DNA from: Rhizobium sp. WYCCWR10014
GTDB taxonomy: Bacteria; Pseudomonadota; Alphaproteobacteria; Rhizobiales; Rhizobiaceae
NCBI RefSeq assembly: GCF_001657485.1
Contig: NZ_LXFU01000027.1
Location: 258,360-322,359, forward strand
Reading direction: 5' to 3'
DNA length: 64,000 nt
The notes below the pieces were generated by a model, which did no database searches, had not been told where the DNA came from, and worked only from the letters and a program-made list of their open reading frames with translations. The position numbers and the translations under genes were made by a program. Positions within the stretch are counted from its first letter, which is position 1, and every line of letters begins with the position of its first letter. Positions 35,801-44,279 of this stretch are shown in pieces.

Positions 35801-37041
35801 GCGCGATCGAGGCGACATATCCCCGTGTCGCCCAACCGCAGCGGATGACGCTGCGCCTGATCGGCTCGGCCTTCGTCGCCTTCGGCGTCTTTCTTTCCGG
35901 TTTCGTGATCGACGAGCCGGCACCCTATGAACTCTGGATGGCGGGGCTGATCGGCCTCTGGTTCATCCTGGGCCTCAGGATTTCGCGCAGCGTGGCGCCG
36001 CTGCTTGCCCTGCTGCTGACCTTCAATATCGGCGGCATGCTGTCGCTGACGCAGATGAAGGACCTGGCAACGGCGCCGATGTATATCGCGGTGTCGACCT
36101 TCCTGGCGCTGACGGCGGTCTTCTACGCGGCAATCATCGAGGACAGCCACAAGCGGCTGCCGCTGATCTTCAATGCCTGGACCTTTGCTGCCGTCGCCAC
36201 CTCCGCGCTCGGCATACTCGGCTATTTCCACGCCTTTCCGGGCGCGGAAATCTTCACGCTCTACGACCGTGCCAAAGGCGCCTTCCAGGATCCGAATGTT
36301 TTCGGCCCCTTCCTGGTGCCGCCATCGCTCTATCTCGTCCACGGTATCCTGGTCGGCGACCTGAAGAAATCGCCGCTGAAGGCCGCCGCCCTGCTCGTGC
36401 TTGCGCTCGGCATTTTCCTCTCCTTTTCCCGCGCCGCCTGGGGGCTCTTCGCGCTCGGCGTGGTGCTGCTGATCTTCATCATGCTGCTGAAGGAGCGCAG
36501 CGGCGCCTTTCGCTTGCGTGTGCTGGTCCTGTCGCTGGCGGCGATCATCATGCTGATCGCGTCGCTGCTGGTGGCGCTGCAGATCCCGAAGGTCGCCGAA
36601 CTGTTTTCGGCGCGCGCCCAGCTGGTGCAGCAATATGACGGCGAACATCTCGGCCGCTTCGAGCGCCACCGGATCGGCTTCACCATGATGATGGAGCGTC
36701 CGCTCGGCATCGGCCCGCTGGTGTTCGGCACGATGTTTCCCGAGGACGAGCACAATATCTGGCTGAAATCGCTCACCTCCTATGGCTGGCTCGGCTTCGT
36801 TAGCTATGTCGGCATGCTTGTCTGGACGCTGGCTCTCGGTTTCCGAAACCTGCTGCTCGACCGGCCGTGGCAGCCCTTCCTGATGATCGCCTGGATCTCG
36901 GTTCTCGGCCATGCGACAATCGGCAACGTCATCGATATCGACCACTGGCGCCATGTCTATCTGCTGCTCGGCACGGTCTGGGGCTGCGCGGCGCTGGAAG
37001 TGCGCCACAAGCGCGAACGAAGACGCCACGAGGCGGCGTGA
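35797..37041 (+). CDS. O-antigen ligase/polymerase (Wzy/ExoQ-like)
   Basis: 414 residues from a TTG that overlaps the previous stop codon. About eleven to twelve hydrophobic segments with the large periplasmic loop typical of Wzy_C/WaaL proteins. Visible family features are FQDPNVFGPFLVPP and the loop segment RFERHRIGFTMMMERPLGIGPLVFGTMFPEDEHNIWLKSLTSYGWLGF. It should join lipid-linked repeat units on the periplasmic side. It is the last gene of the cluster and converges on the sugar permease gene. Confidence 0.9.
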   Translation: MSAIEATYPRVAQPQRMTLRLIGSAFVAFGVFLSGFVIDEPAPYELWMAGLIGLWFILGLRISRSVAPLLALLLTFNIGGMLSLTQMKDLATAPMYIAVSTFLALTAVFYAAIIEDSHKRLPLIFNAWTFAAVATSALGILGYFHAFPGAEIFTLYDRAKGAFQDPNVFGPFLVPPSLYLVHGILVGDLKKSPLKAAALLVLALGIFLSFSRAAWGLFALGVVLLIFIMLLKERSGAFRLRVLVLSLAAIIMLIASLLVALQIPKVAELFSARAQLVQQYDGEHLGRFERHRIGFTMMMERPLGIGPLVFGTMFPEDEHNIWLKSLTSYGWLGFVSYVGMLVWTLALGFRNLLLDRPWQPFLMIAWISVLGHATIGNVIDIDHWRHVYLLLGTVWGCAALEVRHKRERRRHEAA

Positions 37042-37066
37042 GGTCTTGCCGGCAATGGACGGCTGT

Positions 37067-37903
37067 CTATTTCGTCGCTCCTGCCGTCAAGCCGGCAATA
37101 AACCGCCGCTGGAAAATGAGATAAGTCACGATGAGCGGGAAAATGACAATCACCGCACCGGCGGTCAAAACCGGCGTGTTGACGGTATAGCGCCCTTGGA
37201 AAAACAGCATGCCGAGGGGCAGCGTCCGATAGTCGTCGTCGTTGACCAGAATGAACGGAATCAGAAACTCGTTCCAGGTCCATATGAACAGGAACAGCGC
37301 CAGTGTCGACATTGCCGGCACCATGAGTGGGATAACGATCTTGCGCAGGATATAGAAGCGTCCGGCGCCATCGAGAACCGCCGCTTCCAGAACTTCTTCC
37401 GGCAGTTGCTGCATCGCGCTGGCGAGGAAGATCGTCGAGAACGGTATCGACATCGCGATCTGCGGCAGAATGAGAGCCGCATAGGTGTTGATCAACCCCA
37501 GATACCGCATTTCATAATAAAGCGGGATGATGAAGGCTTCCGCCGGCACCATCATGCCGAGCGTCAGGATAGCGAACAGCGTGCGCCGGAACGGAAACGA
37601 CAGGTAGGCGAAGGCAAAACCGGTCAGCAGGCCTAAAAAGACGCTTGCAGCAACGACGGGTATGACAACGATGATCGAATTCCAAAAGTAGATATTGAAA
37701 TGTCCGGCATTCCAAGCATCGACATAATTTTCGAAATGTGGATATGCCGGCAACGCAAATGCACCCTGCAGAACGTCGGCCTTGCTCTTTATCGAGGTCA
37801 GAAGCAGAAGCAGGAACGGCGTGATCGTTACGAAAGCAAGAAGCCACAGGACAATGCGAAGGAATAGCGTACCGGCGGAGATGTTAAACCAACGGCTCAT
37901 CAA
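37067..37903 (-). CDS. Sugar ABC transporter permease (MalG-type)
   Basis: 278 residues with six transmembrane segments. The ATPase-contact EAA loop reads EVLEAAVLDGAGRFYILRKIVIPLMVPA. It forms the second permease half of a CUT1-type carbohydrate importer and overlaps the upstream permease by four bases (ATGA). No ATP-binding gene follows; a shared ATPase elsewhere is likely, as known for several CUT1 systems. Confidence 0.93.
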   Translation of the reverse strand: MMSRWFNISAGTLFLRIVLWLLAFVTITPFLLLLLTSIKSKADVLQGAFALPAYPHFENYVDAWNAGHFNIYFWNSIIVVIPVVAASVFLGLLTGFAFAYLSFPFRRTLFAILTLGMMVPAEAFIIPLYYEMRYLGLINTYAALILPQIAMSIPFSTIFLASAMQQLPEEVLEAAVLDGAGRFYILRKIVIPLMVPAMSTLALFLFIWTWNEFLIPFILVNDDDYRTLPLGMLFFQGRYTVNTPVLTAGAVIVIFPLIVTYLIFQRRFIAGLTAGATK

Positions 37904-38793
37904 GCCCGTCCTTTGTTCTGCGATCCCACAAATCGGTGAATTGCATAGTTGATGACGAATGTGAGTATCGCGCCGACAATGGCGATGGCGGCTGCTGCGC
38001 CGAACCGATTAAGCTCGAAGCCGAGCTGATACATGTAGATGTTCGGCACGAGCGTCGCGTTGGCGGGTCCGCCCCTGGTCATTGTAAAAATCAGGTCGAA
38101 GCTTTTGATTGACGCTATGACCGTCAGGAGCAAAACCACCCTTATTTCAGGCAAGAGAAGCGGCAGCGTTATCCAGAAAAAGGTTTTTCGCGCCGAAGCG
38201 CCATCGACCTTGGCAGCGTCGAAAAGAGACGGGTCGATGCGCTGAATTCCGGTCAGGAAGATGACCATGCAAAAACCAAAGAAATACCAGGTGGCAACGA
38301 TCCCGACCGCGGGAAGCACAAAATTGAAATCTCCCAGCCACGGGAGTGCGAAGGCGCCCAACCCCACTGCTCTCAGAAACTGATTGAACGGGCCAAATGC
38401 AGGATTGTAGAGCCATGCCCAGATGATGCCCAGCACGGCAGTCGGCATGATATAAGGCAGGAACAGGAAGGTGCGCAGGGCGAGTTGTTCGCGTTGCTTC
38501 AGATTCCAGACGCACGCAGCAAGAGTTATGCCGAGCACGAGCGGCAGGACGCAGTAGAAGATCATAAGCTCGGCATTGTTACGCAAGGCAATATAAAAAC
38601 GGCTGTCAGAAAAGAGATCGACGTAATTGCCGAGACCAACCCACTTGGGCATGCTCAGGCCGTCCCAGTTGGTCAGGCTCAAACCCAAAGCCGCGATGAT
38701 CGGTCCAAAGACAAAAGCCGCGTAGAACAGCAATCCAGGCAATAAATAGATAAAATTGGTCTGTTGCGAGCCATCAAGTGCGGAGCGTTTCAT
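37900..38793 (-). CDS. Sugar ABC transporter permease (MalF/UgpA-type)
   Basis: 297 residues with six transmembrane segments. The EAA loop reads PSLFDAAKVDGASARKTFFWITLPLLLPEI. It is the first permease half of the CUT1 importer. It sits 123 bases downstream of the solute-binding protein gene and is translationally coupled to the second permease. Confidence 0.93.
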   Translation of the reverse strand: MKRSALDGSQQTNFIYLLPGLLFYAAFVFGPIIAALGLSLTNWDGLSMPKWVGLGNYVDLFSDSRFYIALRNNAELMIFYCVLPLVLGITLAACVWNLKQREQLALRTFLFLPYIMPTAVLGIIWAWLYNPAFGPFNQFLRAVGLGAFALPWLGDFNFVLPAVGIVATWYFFGFCMVIFLTGIQRIDPSLFDAAKVDGASARKTFFWITLPLLLPEIRVVLLLTVIASIKSFDLIFTMTRGGPANATLVPNIYMYQLGFELNRFGAAAAIAIVGAILTFVINYAIHRFVGSQNKGRA

Positions 38794-38916
38794 CCATTAC
38801 TCCATAAAGCCAAACCGTGTCATCGCACGGCAAGCCGATCGCAGTGCTCATTTATTTGGATCGACAAGACTGAGGTCACGACCGCAGGGGACGGCCGTGA
38901 CCAGCGCCTGCGATCT

Positions 38917-40254
38917 TTATTTCTTATCCTTCAGGTACGCCTGATAATCCTTGTCCATGGCATCGACGAAGGCTTCGGGCGTGATATTGCCGGACAGAAG
39001 AAGCGGCGTGTTGTCGTCTATTGTCTTCAGCATCGTCGGGCTCGACCAATCGGGGTAATGGCCGAGAGCGTCGTTTGCGTTGAGTGTCTTCCACATTTCG
39101 ATGCCCGAGCTGAGGAGCGGCGTGAGCTTTGGCTTTGCGTCAGCTGCGAGCGAAGTTGCCGGAAGATAGCCGGCATTGGCCCAGGTTTCAGCAGCCTTTT
39201 CCGAGACCATATAATCGATATATGCGCCGGCTAAGTCCTGTGTCGGCTTCGTTTTGGCAAGGCTCGTTATCGCCCAGGCAAGATCCACGCCCCCGACACT
39301 CATGGGCTTGGAAATACCTTTCGGGGCGGGAATTGCCATGAAGCCGATATCCGGATTGTGTTGCATGTCACCGAAATACCAAGTCCCGGAGATCAGGAAC
39401 GCGCCCTGCCCGGAAATGAAAAGCTGGACGGCGTCGTCACCCGAGATGCCTTCGAAACCGGGGAAAAAATAACCGCCCTGTGCCCATTGCTGCACGAGTT
39501 TGGCGGATTCGATGTTCCCCTTGGTATTCCAGGAGCCGCCCCGGCCGTAAATCAGATCGTCGAGCTCGGCGCGATTGCTCGCGTCGATATGCGCCTGCTC
39601 GATGGCGCCGATCATGTGCAGGGCAAGATGCTGCTTTGCCGAGCCCATCATGAAGGGCGCAACGCCCTTTTCCTTCAGCTGATCAAGACCGGCCAACAGC
39701 TCCTCGAAGGTTTGCGGCAGCGCTACTCCCGCATCGCCGAGGATCTTTTTATTGTAGTAGAGGCCAACGATCTCGCCGAGGCCTGATATGCCGTAGGTCT
39801 TACCGACCCCAAATTTTCCATCTTCCCAGCGGTCTCGAGCAAGCACCGAATCCGACTGGCGCTTATCCCAGCCATATTGTTTGATGTAGTCGTCGACCGG
39901 CAAGAGCAATCCTTCCTTGACCATCGCCCCCATATCACCGGCACCTTGGTTGACCTTCGTGATGACAGGGCCATCACCTGCCGAAACCGCAAGCTTCAGC
40001 GTCAACTTCATGTCATCAAAGGTGCGGGCGGTGCGTTTGATCGTGACGCCGGGATGGGCAGCTTCGAACTCCTTGTTGAGCTGCTCTATGACCGCACTCT
40101 GGCCTTCATAGGTTTGGTCATCCCACACAGCCAGGTCGTCAGCGCGCGCGGCTGCCGAAAGGCCAAAACTTAAAAGCGCCGCGCCAGCAAGCGCGACAGC
40201 TGCTTTCAATCCGTATGCCGGTAGTATGCTGATCGATTTCACGGTTCTTGTCAT
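38917..40254 (-). CDS. Sugar ABC transporter substrate-binding protein
   Basis: About 445 residues from the ATG at 40254, preceded by a GGTGGAG ribosome-binding site. It begins with a signal peptide ending AAARA. The mature protein has the family-1 solute-binding layout: LNKEFEAAHPGVTIKRT, then MMGSAKQHLALHMIGAIEQA, then FISGQGAFLISGTWYFGDM. It delivers a sugar or oligosaccharide to the two permeases downstream. The ligand is unknown. The ROK regulator at 41.6 kb is a plausible controller. Confidence 0.92.
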   Translation of the reverse strand: MTRTVKSISILPAYGLKAAVALAGAALLSFGLSAAARADDLAVWDDQTYEGQSAVIEQLNKEFEAAHPGVTIKRTARTFDDMKLTLKLAVSAGDGPVITKVNQGAGDMGAMVKEGLLLPVDDYIKQYGWDKRQSDSVLARDRWEDGKFGVGKTYGISGLGEIVGLYYNKKILGDAGVALPQTFEELLAGLDQLKEKGVAPFMMGSAKQHLALHMIGAIEQAHIDASNRAELDDLIYGRGGSWNTKGNIESAKLVQQWAQGGYFFPGFEGISGDDAVQLFISGQGAFLISGTWYFGDMQHNPDIGFMAIPAPKGISKPMSVGGVDLAWAITSLAKTKPTQDLAGAYIDYMVSEKAAETWANAGYLPATSLAADAKPKLTPLLSSGIEMWKTLNANDALGHYPDWSSPTMLKTIDDNTPLLLSGNITPEAFVDAMDKDYQAYLKDKK

Positions 40255-40431
40255 CTGCTCCACCTCATCTGGTTTATTCTCCACTTCCCGCTCAGGCCTT
40301 GCGCCAAGCACCGGCCCAACGTTTTCTTCCCCCAAAGCTTTGCCTGGCTGGCGAATCTGAGGTAATCGTCAATGCATCCGCTCCTCTCGCGACCTAAAAA
40401 GACAAAGCGCCACGCTGGAGGTGGCAAAGTG

Positions 40432-41046
40432 ATGGACACCAGCTGCTTCATCCGCCCCGCGATTGAAGCGGATATCGACGCCCTTTTTGACATCTGCCTG
40501 AAAACCGCGAATGGCGGTCATGATGCCAGCGCGCTTTATAGCGACCCGCATCTGCCCGGCTACATCTGGTCGGTACCCTACCTCAAATTCGCCAAAGACT
40601 TTGCCTTTGTTCTCGTTCAGGACGACCGGCCAGTCGGCTACGTTGTAGGGGTGCCGGACACGGGCAGGTTCGACAGAGACTTGCAGACAAACTGGTGGCC
40701 GTTCGTCCGCCAGCAGATTGCAGGACTGGCACCCAGCCGCCCGCGCGACGCCGACGTGATGGAACGAATTCAAAATCCGCGCAGCGGAACGGGGTGGCTT
40801 CAAGACCAGTACCCGGCGCATCTTCACATCAACATCCTTCCCGGACTTCAGGCAAGCGGTTGGGGACGCAGGATGATCGGCACGGAGCTTCAGGCGCTTC
40901 GAAATCACGGGGTCGGCGGCGTGCATCTCGGGGTCGACCCAAACAACGAACGCGCCAAGGGTTTCTACCGTCACCTTGGCTTTTCCGAATTCGAGCAGGA
41001 TGGCTCCGTCGCCTTCGCAATGCGGATCGACGCGGGATTGGGTTGA
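40432..41046 (+). CDS. GNAT-family N-acetyltransferase
   Basis: About 204 residues from the ATG at 40432, with GGAGG upstream. The GNAT acetyl-CoA motif reads ASGWGRRMIGTELQALRNHGVGGVHLGVDPNNERAKGFYRHLGF. The N-terminus FIRPAIEADIDALFDICLKT is typical. The substrate may be an amino sugar or related metabolite given its place between a sugar transporter and a ROK regulator, but this is inference. Confidence 0.88.
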   Translation: MDTSCFIRPAIEADIDALFDICLKTANGGHDASALYSDPHLPGYIWSVPYLKFAKDFAFVLVQDDRPVGYVVGVPDTGRFDRDLQTNWWPFVRQQIAGLAPSRPRDADVMERIQNPRSGTGWLQDQYPAHLHINILPGLQASGWGRRMIGTELQALRNHGVGGVHLGVDPNNERAKGFYRHLGFSEFEQDGSVAFAMRIDAGLG

Positions 41047-41597
41047 AGCATTTCCTGGTTTCTCCGAGGCAGGGAAAGGCCTTGTCTCATCGGTATAAGA
41101 ACCGTTGATTGGAGAAAATCTCACACGCCTAGAGCTGCCTGCTCCCCACGAGGCGAGATCAGCGTGCCCATCCGGATGAACGTCCGCCTGAAGGCGTTGT
41201 GCTATTGTCAGCAGTAAAACAGGTTGGTCGGCGGAAAGCTGTCCATCAATCGAGGGCTTTATCATGAGCAAATCCTCGGCGGCCAGGTTCAAGGGATCGG
41301 CGGGACGCAAAAAGGGAAATGGCCAGGGAAGCCTAGGCCGGTTCCTCTTTGGGCGATCTTGGCGAGCGCACGGCTAACCAGACGATACGTATGGCGCATA
41401 CTTCTACTCGACCCTCTTTATTCATCGCGCATTTTCATCGCGCGTTGATCCAAAGCCTACAGCTGGCCTCCCATTTGTCAAGGACATAGACAAATTGCGT
41501 GCTTCAATGTATTGAATTCCGGTTAGTCGCGATAGTTGTGAACCCAAAATCGCCCAATTAAGTATGCGCTCCGAACTAATTGGACTGAGCTAGCCGG
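41047..41597. other. 551-base gap between GNAT and ROK genes
   Basis: No well-supported gene. Two short open frames (starting at 41224 and 41264) lack protein-like composition. The last ~140 bases are AT-rich and hold an inverted repeat at 41473-41495 and presumably the ROK promoter. The remainder is unexplained and may be remnant DNA. Confidence 0.5.
41473..41495. promoter_or_regulatory. Inverted repeat upstream of the ROK regulator
   Basis: ATTTGTC and GACAAAT are perfect 7-base arms separated by nine bases, about 100 bases upstream of the ROK start. Spacing and symmetry suit a dimeric winged-helix regulator. Autoregulation by the ROK protein is possible. Confidence 0.45.
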
Positions 41598-42779
41598 ATG
41601 GCAATGACATCTTCTGTCGCACAGACTCCGATCGCACGAAAAATTTCAACCAATGCCGTCATTCGAACCGTGTTCGCGAATGGATCGATCTCTCGCGCCG
41701 ATATTGCCAAGCTAACCGGCTTGTCAAAGCAGACGATTTCCGATGTCGTGCGCGACCTTGAGGATGACGGATGGCTGAAACCAGTCGGGCAGACTGATGG
41801 TCGCCCGGGCCGGAATGCGATCACCTATGAAATCAATGCCAAGGCGGGACTGGCCGTCTCCATCGATCTCGGGAGCACCAAGATTGTTGCCGCTATCTGC
41901 GATCTGTTAGGGAACGTGGTTGCTGAAACCAAAGTATCCACCGATCCGCGCGGCGGAATGCATCTCGTCAATCAGTTCAGTGATCTTATCGTGGAACTCG
42001 CATTAGCGGCCGGGACGACTGCCGACAAACTCCGTCTCATCGTTCTGGGCAGTCCCGGTGTGCTCGATCCGGCCACCGGACATATCAATGTAGCGCCAAG
42101 CATCCCCGGCATCGACGCAATAAATCTGCGGCAAGTCTTCAGCGACAGAATGGGGATACCCGTGATCGTTGAAAATGACGTCAACCTGGCCGCCCAAGGG
42201 GAGAGATGGAGGGGACACGGTGTCGAAACCAGCAATTTTGCTTTCGTTGCTCTCGGCACGGGCGTCGGCATGGGCATCATCGCCAACGGAACTCTGTTGC
42301 GCGGCGCGCGTGGGGCGGCCGGCGAAATCGCCTATCTTCCGATCGGCGGAGATGCTTTTGATCCTGGCGGATTTAAGCTTGGAACCTTTGAGAGTGCGGT
42401 CGGCAGCGTCGCGATGTTGCGCCGCTACGTCGGCTTCGGCGGGCGTAACGCATCCACCGTGGCCGATCTCTTCGCCGCCTTTAATGCAGGAGAAACGAGC
42501 GCCGCGGCGGCCATCGAAGAGACGGCAAGGCTGGTCGCAGTCGCCATCGCTGCAATCGGAGCGGCTCTCGATCCTGAACTCGTGATCACCGGCGGCAGCA
42601 TCGGCGCAAGACCGGAACTCGTAAACGCCATACGCGGTTTCCTGCCGCGTTGTACGCCTTATCCGCCGCGCATCGAGATCAGTCGCTTTGGGAACCGCGC
42701 CGCCCTGATGGGAGGAATGGGGATCGCGGTCGAGCGCATGCATGACGATCTATTTGGTGTCAAATTGAGGGAAGTTTGA
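41598..42779 (+). CDS. ROK-family transcriptional regulator (NagC/XylR type)
   Basis: 393 residues. An N-terminal winged helix (ISTNAVIRTVFANGSISRADIAKLTGLSKQTISDVVRDLEDDGWLKPVG) precedes a ROK sugar-kinase fold with phosphate-loop DLGSTKIVAAICDLLG and a second domain with ALGTGVGMGIIANG. The zinc-binding CxCGxxGCxE motif common in ROK proteins is absent; that region reads LPIGGDAFDPGGF. It is probably the repressor of the nearby sugar ABC transporter and GNAT genes. Confidence 0.9.
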   Translation: MAMTSSVAQTPIARKISTNAVIRTVFANGSISRADIAKLTGLSKQTISDVVRDLEDDGWLKPVGQTDGRPGRNAITYEINAKAGLAVSIDLGSTKIVAAICDLLGNVVAETKVSTDPRGGMHLVNQFSDLIVELALAAGTTADKLRLIVLGSPGVLDPATGHINVAPSIPGIDAINLRQVFSDRMGIPVIVENDVNLAAQGERWRGHGVETSNFAFVALGTGVGMGIIANGTLLRGARGAAGEIAYLPIGGDAFDPGGFKLGTFESAVGSVAMLRRYVGFGGRNASTVADLFAAFNAGETSAAAAIEETARLVAVAIAAIGAALDPELVITGGSIGARPELVNAIRGFLPRCTPYPPRIEISRFGNRAALMGGMGIAVERMHDDLFGVKLREV

Positions 42780-42852
42780 AGAGCGCATGCCGTGCGGCCA
42801 ACGTGCAGTGTCGCCACTTGAGAAGCGCTGGAAATGCGCTAGATTTTCCATC

Positions 42853-43146
42853 ATGATAACAGCAACGCAGATCCGCGGCGCGCGCGCCATGATTGGAATG
42901 AGCATCGAGGAGCTCGCCGCCGCCAGCGGCCTGCCGGTCGAGACTGTGATGGCGTTGGAAAATGGCGAATTCGCCGGCGAGCCACACGCGCTGTTCGATG
43001 TGCGCAGTACGCTCGAGGCGAACGGCATTATCTTCCTGTCGAGCGGCAATCAGGATGAAGGCGGCCCCGGCATCCGGTTGCGGGCACGCACGTCCAGCGA
43101 TGACGGCATCCGACCGGAAAATCTCAACGCCGCCAACGACGACTGA
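42853..43146 (+). CDS. Small XRE-type helix-turn-helix protein
   Basis: About 97 residues from the ATG at 42853. The helix-turn-helix reads QIRGARAMIGMSIEELAAASGLPVETVMALENGEF, followed by a short tail. A single-domain regulator similar to many small rhizobial HTH proteins. It lies 73 bases after the ROK stop. Targets are unknown. Confidence 0.75.
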   Translation: MITATQIRGARAMIGMSIEELAAASGLPVETVMALENGEFAGEPHALFDVRSTLEANGIIFLSSGNQDEGGPGIRLRARTSSDDGIRPENLNAANDD

Positions 43147-43179
43147 CGGAACCAATCGGTCGCCCAGGCGTTTCGCTGT

Positions 43180-43247
43180 CCCATAACATATCGGGGCCCA
43201 TAACATATCGGGGCCCATAACATATCGGGGCCCATAACATATCGGGG
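43180..43247. repeat. 17-bp tandem repeat, four exact copies
   Basis: Four consecutive identical units of CCCATAACATATCGGGG. The array lies between the HTH gene and a tiny membrane-protein gene. Its last G-run forms the ribosome-binding region of that gene. Exact copies suggest recent expansion or slippage. Confidence 0.95.
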
Positions 43248-43255
43248 GCAGTTTC

Positions 43256-43405
43256 TTGAACCGCAGCAATGGTCTCTACCTCATCATCGGCGTTCTTGTC
43301 GTCGCCGTCATCGGCCTCGGCGCCTATATTTTCCACGAGGAAAACAAGCCGCAAGGCATCGAGATGAGCATCGGTAAGAACGGTGTCTCGATCGAGCAGA
43401 ACTGA
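43256..43405 (+). CDS. Tiny single-pass membrane protein
   Basis: 49 residues from a TTG at 43256, with a G-rich ribosome-binding stretch (43243-43248) upstream. The sequence starts NRSNGLYLIIGVLVVAVIGL, a clear transmembrane helix, followed by a short soluble tail, KPQGIEMSIGKNGVSIEQN. The tail pattern is regular enough to look like a real protein. Similar small proteins exist in rhizobia but I cannot name a family. It directly follows the tandem repeat. Confidence 0.65.
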   Translation: MNRSNGLYLIIGVLVVAVIGLGAYIFHEENKPQGIEMSIGKNGVSIEQN

Positions 43406-43408
43406 TCT

Positions 43409-43621
43409 TTAGAGATAGGTTTTTGCAAGGTCGGCGAGTTTGCCGCCGTCTTTCACGCCCTGCCTGTAGAGCTGGATGATGACCGCACCGATCCGCTCGG
43501 CCTCCGGCGTCGTCCTGACGAGACCGCGTTCGTCGCAGACCTTATCGAGCACTTGCGAAAGCAGATCGAGATCTTCCGAAAACAGCGGCAAATCATGCGG
43601 ATGAATTGATGATCGTAACAT
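43409..43621 (-). CDS. Conserved small hypothetical protein
   Basis: 70 residues from the ATG at 43621; the longer upstream reading is rich in arginine and cysteine and looks non-coding. The protein is helical and acidic-basic mixed: SEDLDLLSQVLDKVCDERGL followed by ERIGAVIIQLYRQGVKD. It is soluble with no signal peptide. This type of short protein is common in Rhizobiaceae. Function is unknown. Confidence 0.65.
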   Translation of the reverse strand: MLRSSIHPHDLPLFSEDLDLLSQVLDKVCDERGLVRTTPEAERIGAVIIQLYRQGVKDGGKLADLAKTYL

Positions 43622-43806
43622 CACGCCGCATCTCCTCCGAGGGCAAACGCATCCACGCTTGCATCGCCGGCCGCCCTCCGCAACCGACCATAAAGACATT
43701 ATGCGCGAGGGTCTGAACTTTAGCAACTACGCAAATTTCCATGGAAGAAAATTATGGAACGAAATTTTATTCCGCGCGTTTTGGCCGCGTTTGGTAGCAG
43801 GAATCA

Positions 43807-44052
43807 GTGAGTGCAGACGTGAGTGAAAAACGCTTTCCCTCCCCCGTCCGGGTCGTTTCTCCAAACAGTAGCCTGATCGTTTCCACCGTCTGGGAGGCCG
43901 TCGAATATCTGAAGCGGTGGCCGAGCAAGCGTGGGCGCGATTATCGCGTTGCGCGCCAGCACTGCCTGGATGCGCTCGACGGACTGCGCAGCCCGCGCGC
44001 AGCACAGGCTTCCTTCATCACGGCAGCGAAAACGGCGGGATTGCTGGTGTAA
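43807..44052 (+). CDS. DUF982 small protein
   Basis: 81 residues from a GTG. The DUF982 core is visible: STVWEAVEYLKRWPSKRGRDYRVARQHCLDALDGLRSPRAAQASFITAAKTAG. The family is numerous in rhizobia, often several paralogues per genome, and has no assigned function. It converges on the next small gene. Confidence 0.82.
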   Translation: MSADVSEKRFPSPVRVVSPNSSLIVSTVWEAVEYLKRWPSKRGRDYRVARQHCLDALDGLRSPRAAQASFITAAKTAGLLV

Positions 44053-44057
44053 GATCG

Positions 44058-44279
44058 TTACCTGTTGCGTCCACCGCCAGCAGCGATGAGCCGAGGATGG
44101 ACGAAGCCTTCCATGATCACCTTGGCGGTAACCTCAATAACCCGCTCCTCGGCAAGTTCAGCAAGCGCGAGGGCTACATCGCCTTCCGACCAGCCGGCTT
44201 TGACGGCCTCGTCCGACAGAGCCTGGAACGCGCTGGCGAGGCTCTGCCTGCAAGTTAGATTGTGCTTCATATCCGCCAT
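44058..44279 (-). CDS. Conserved small hypothetical protein
   Basis: 73 residues with a helical, alanine-rich core (SLASAFQALSDEAVKAGWSEGDVALALAELAEERV). No signal peptide or membrane segment. The pattern of a helical bundle with a conserved tryptophan looks like a real rhizobial protein, but I cannot place it in a named family. It is convergent with the DUF982 gene, five bases apart. Confidence 0.65.
   Translation of the reverse strand: MADMKHNLTCRQSLASAFQALSDEAVKAGWSEGDVALALAELAEERVIEVTAKVIMEGFVHPRLIAAGGGRNR

Noticed and set aside
41224..41448. 74-codon open frame before the ROK gene, and a 37-codon one at 41264
   Set aside because: Unstructured composition, no homology I can recall and weak start signals.
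43180..43247. CRISPR array
   Set aside because: The 17-bp units are directly adjacent with no unique spacers and no cas genes.
43050..43354. Repetitive peptide from the minus strand of the 17-bp repeats
   Set aside because: It arises only because the 17-base unit reads open in several frames; there is no start signal or sensible protein on either side.
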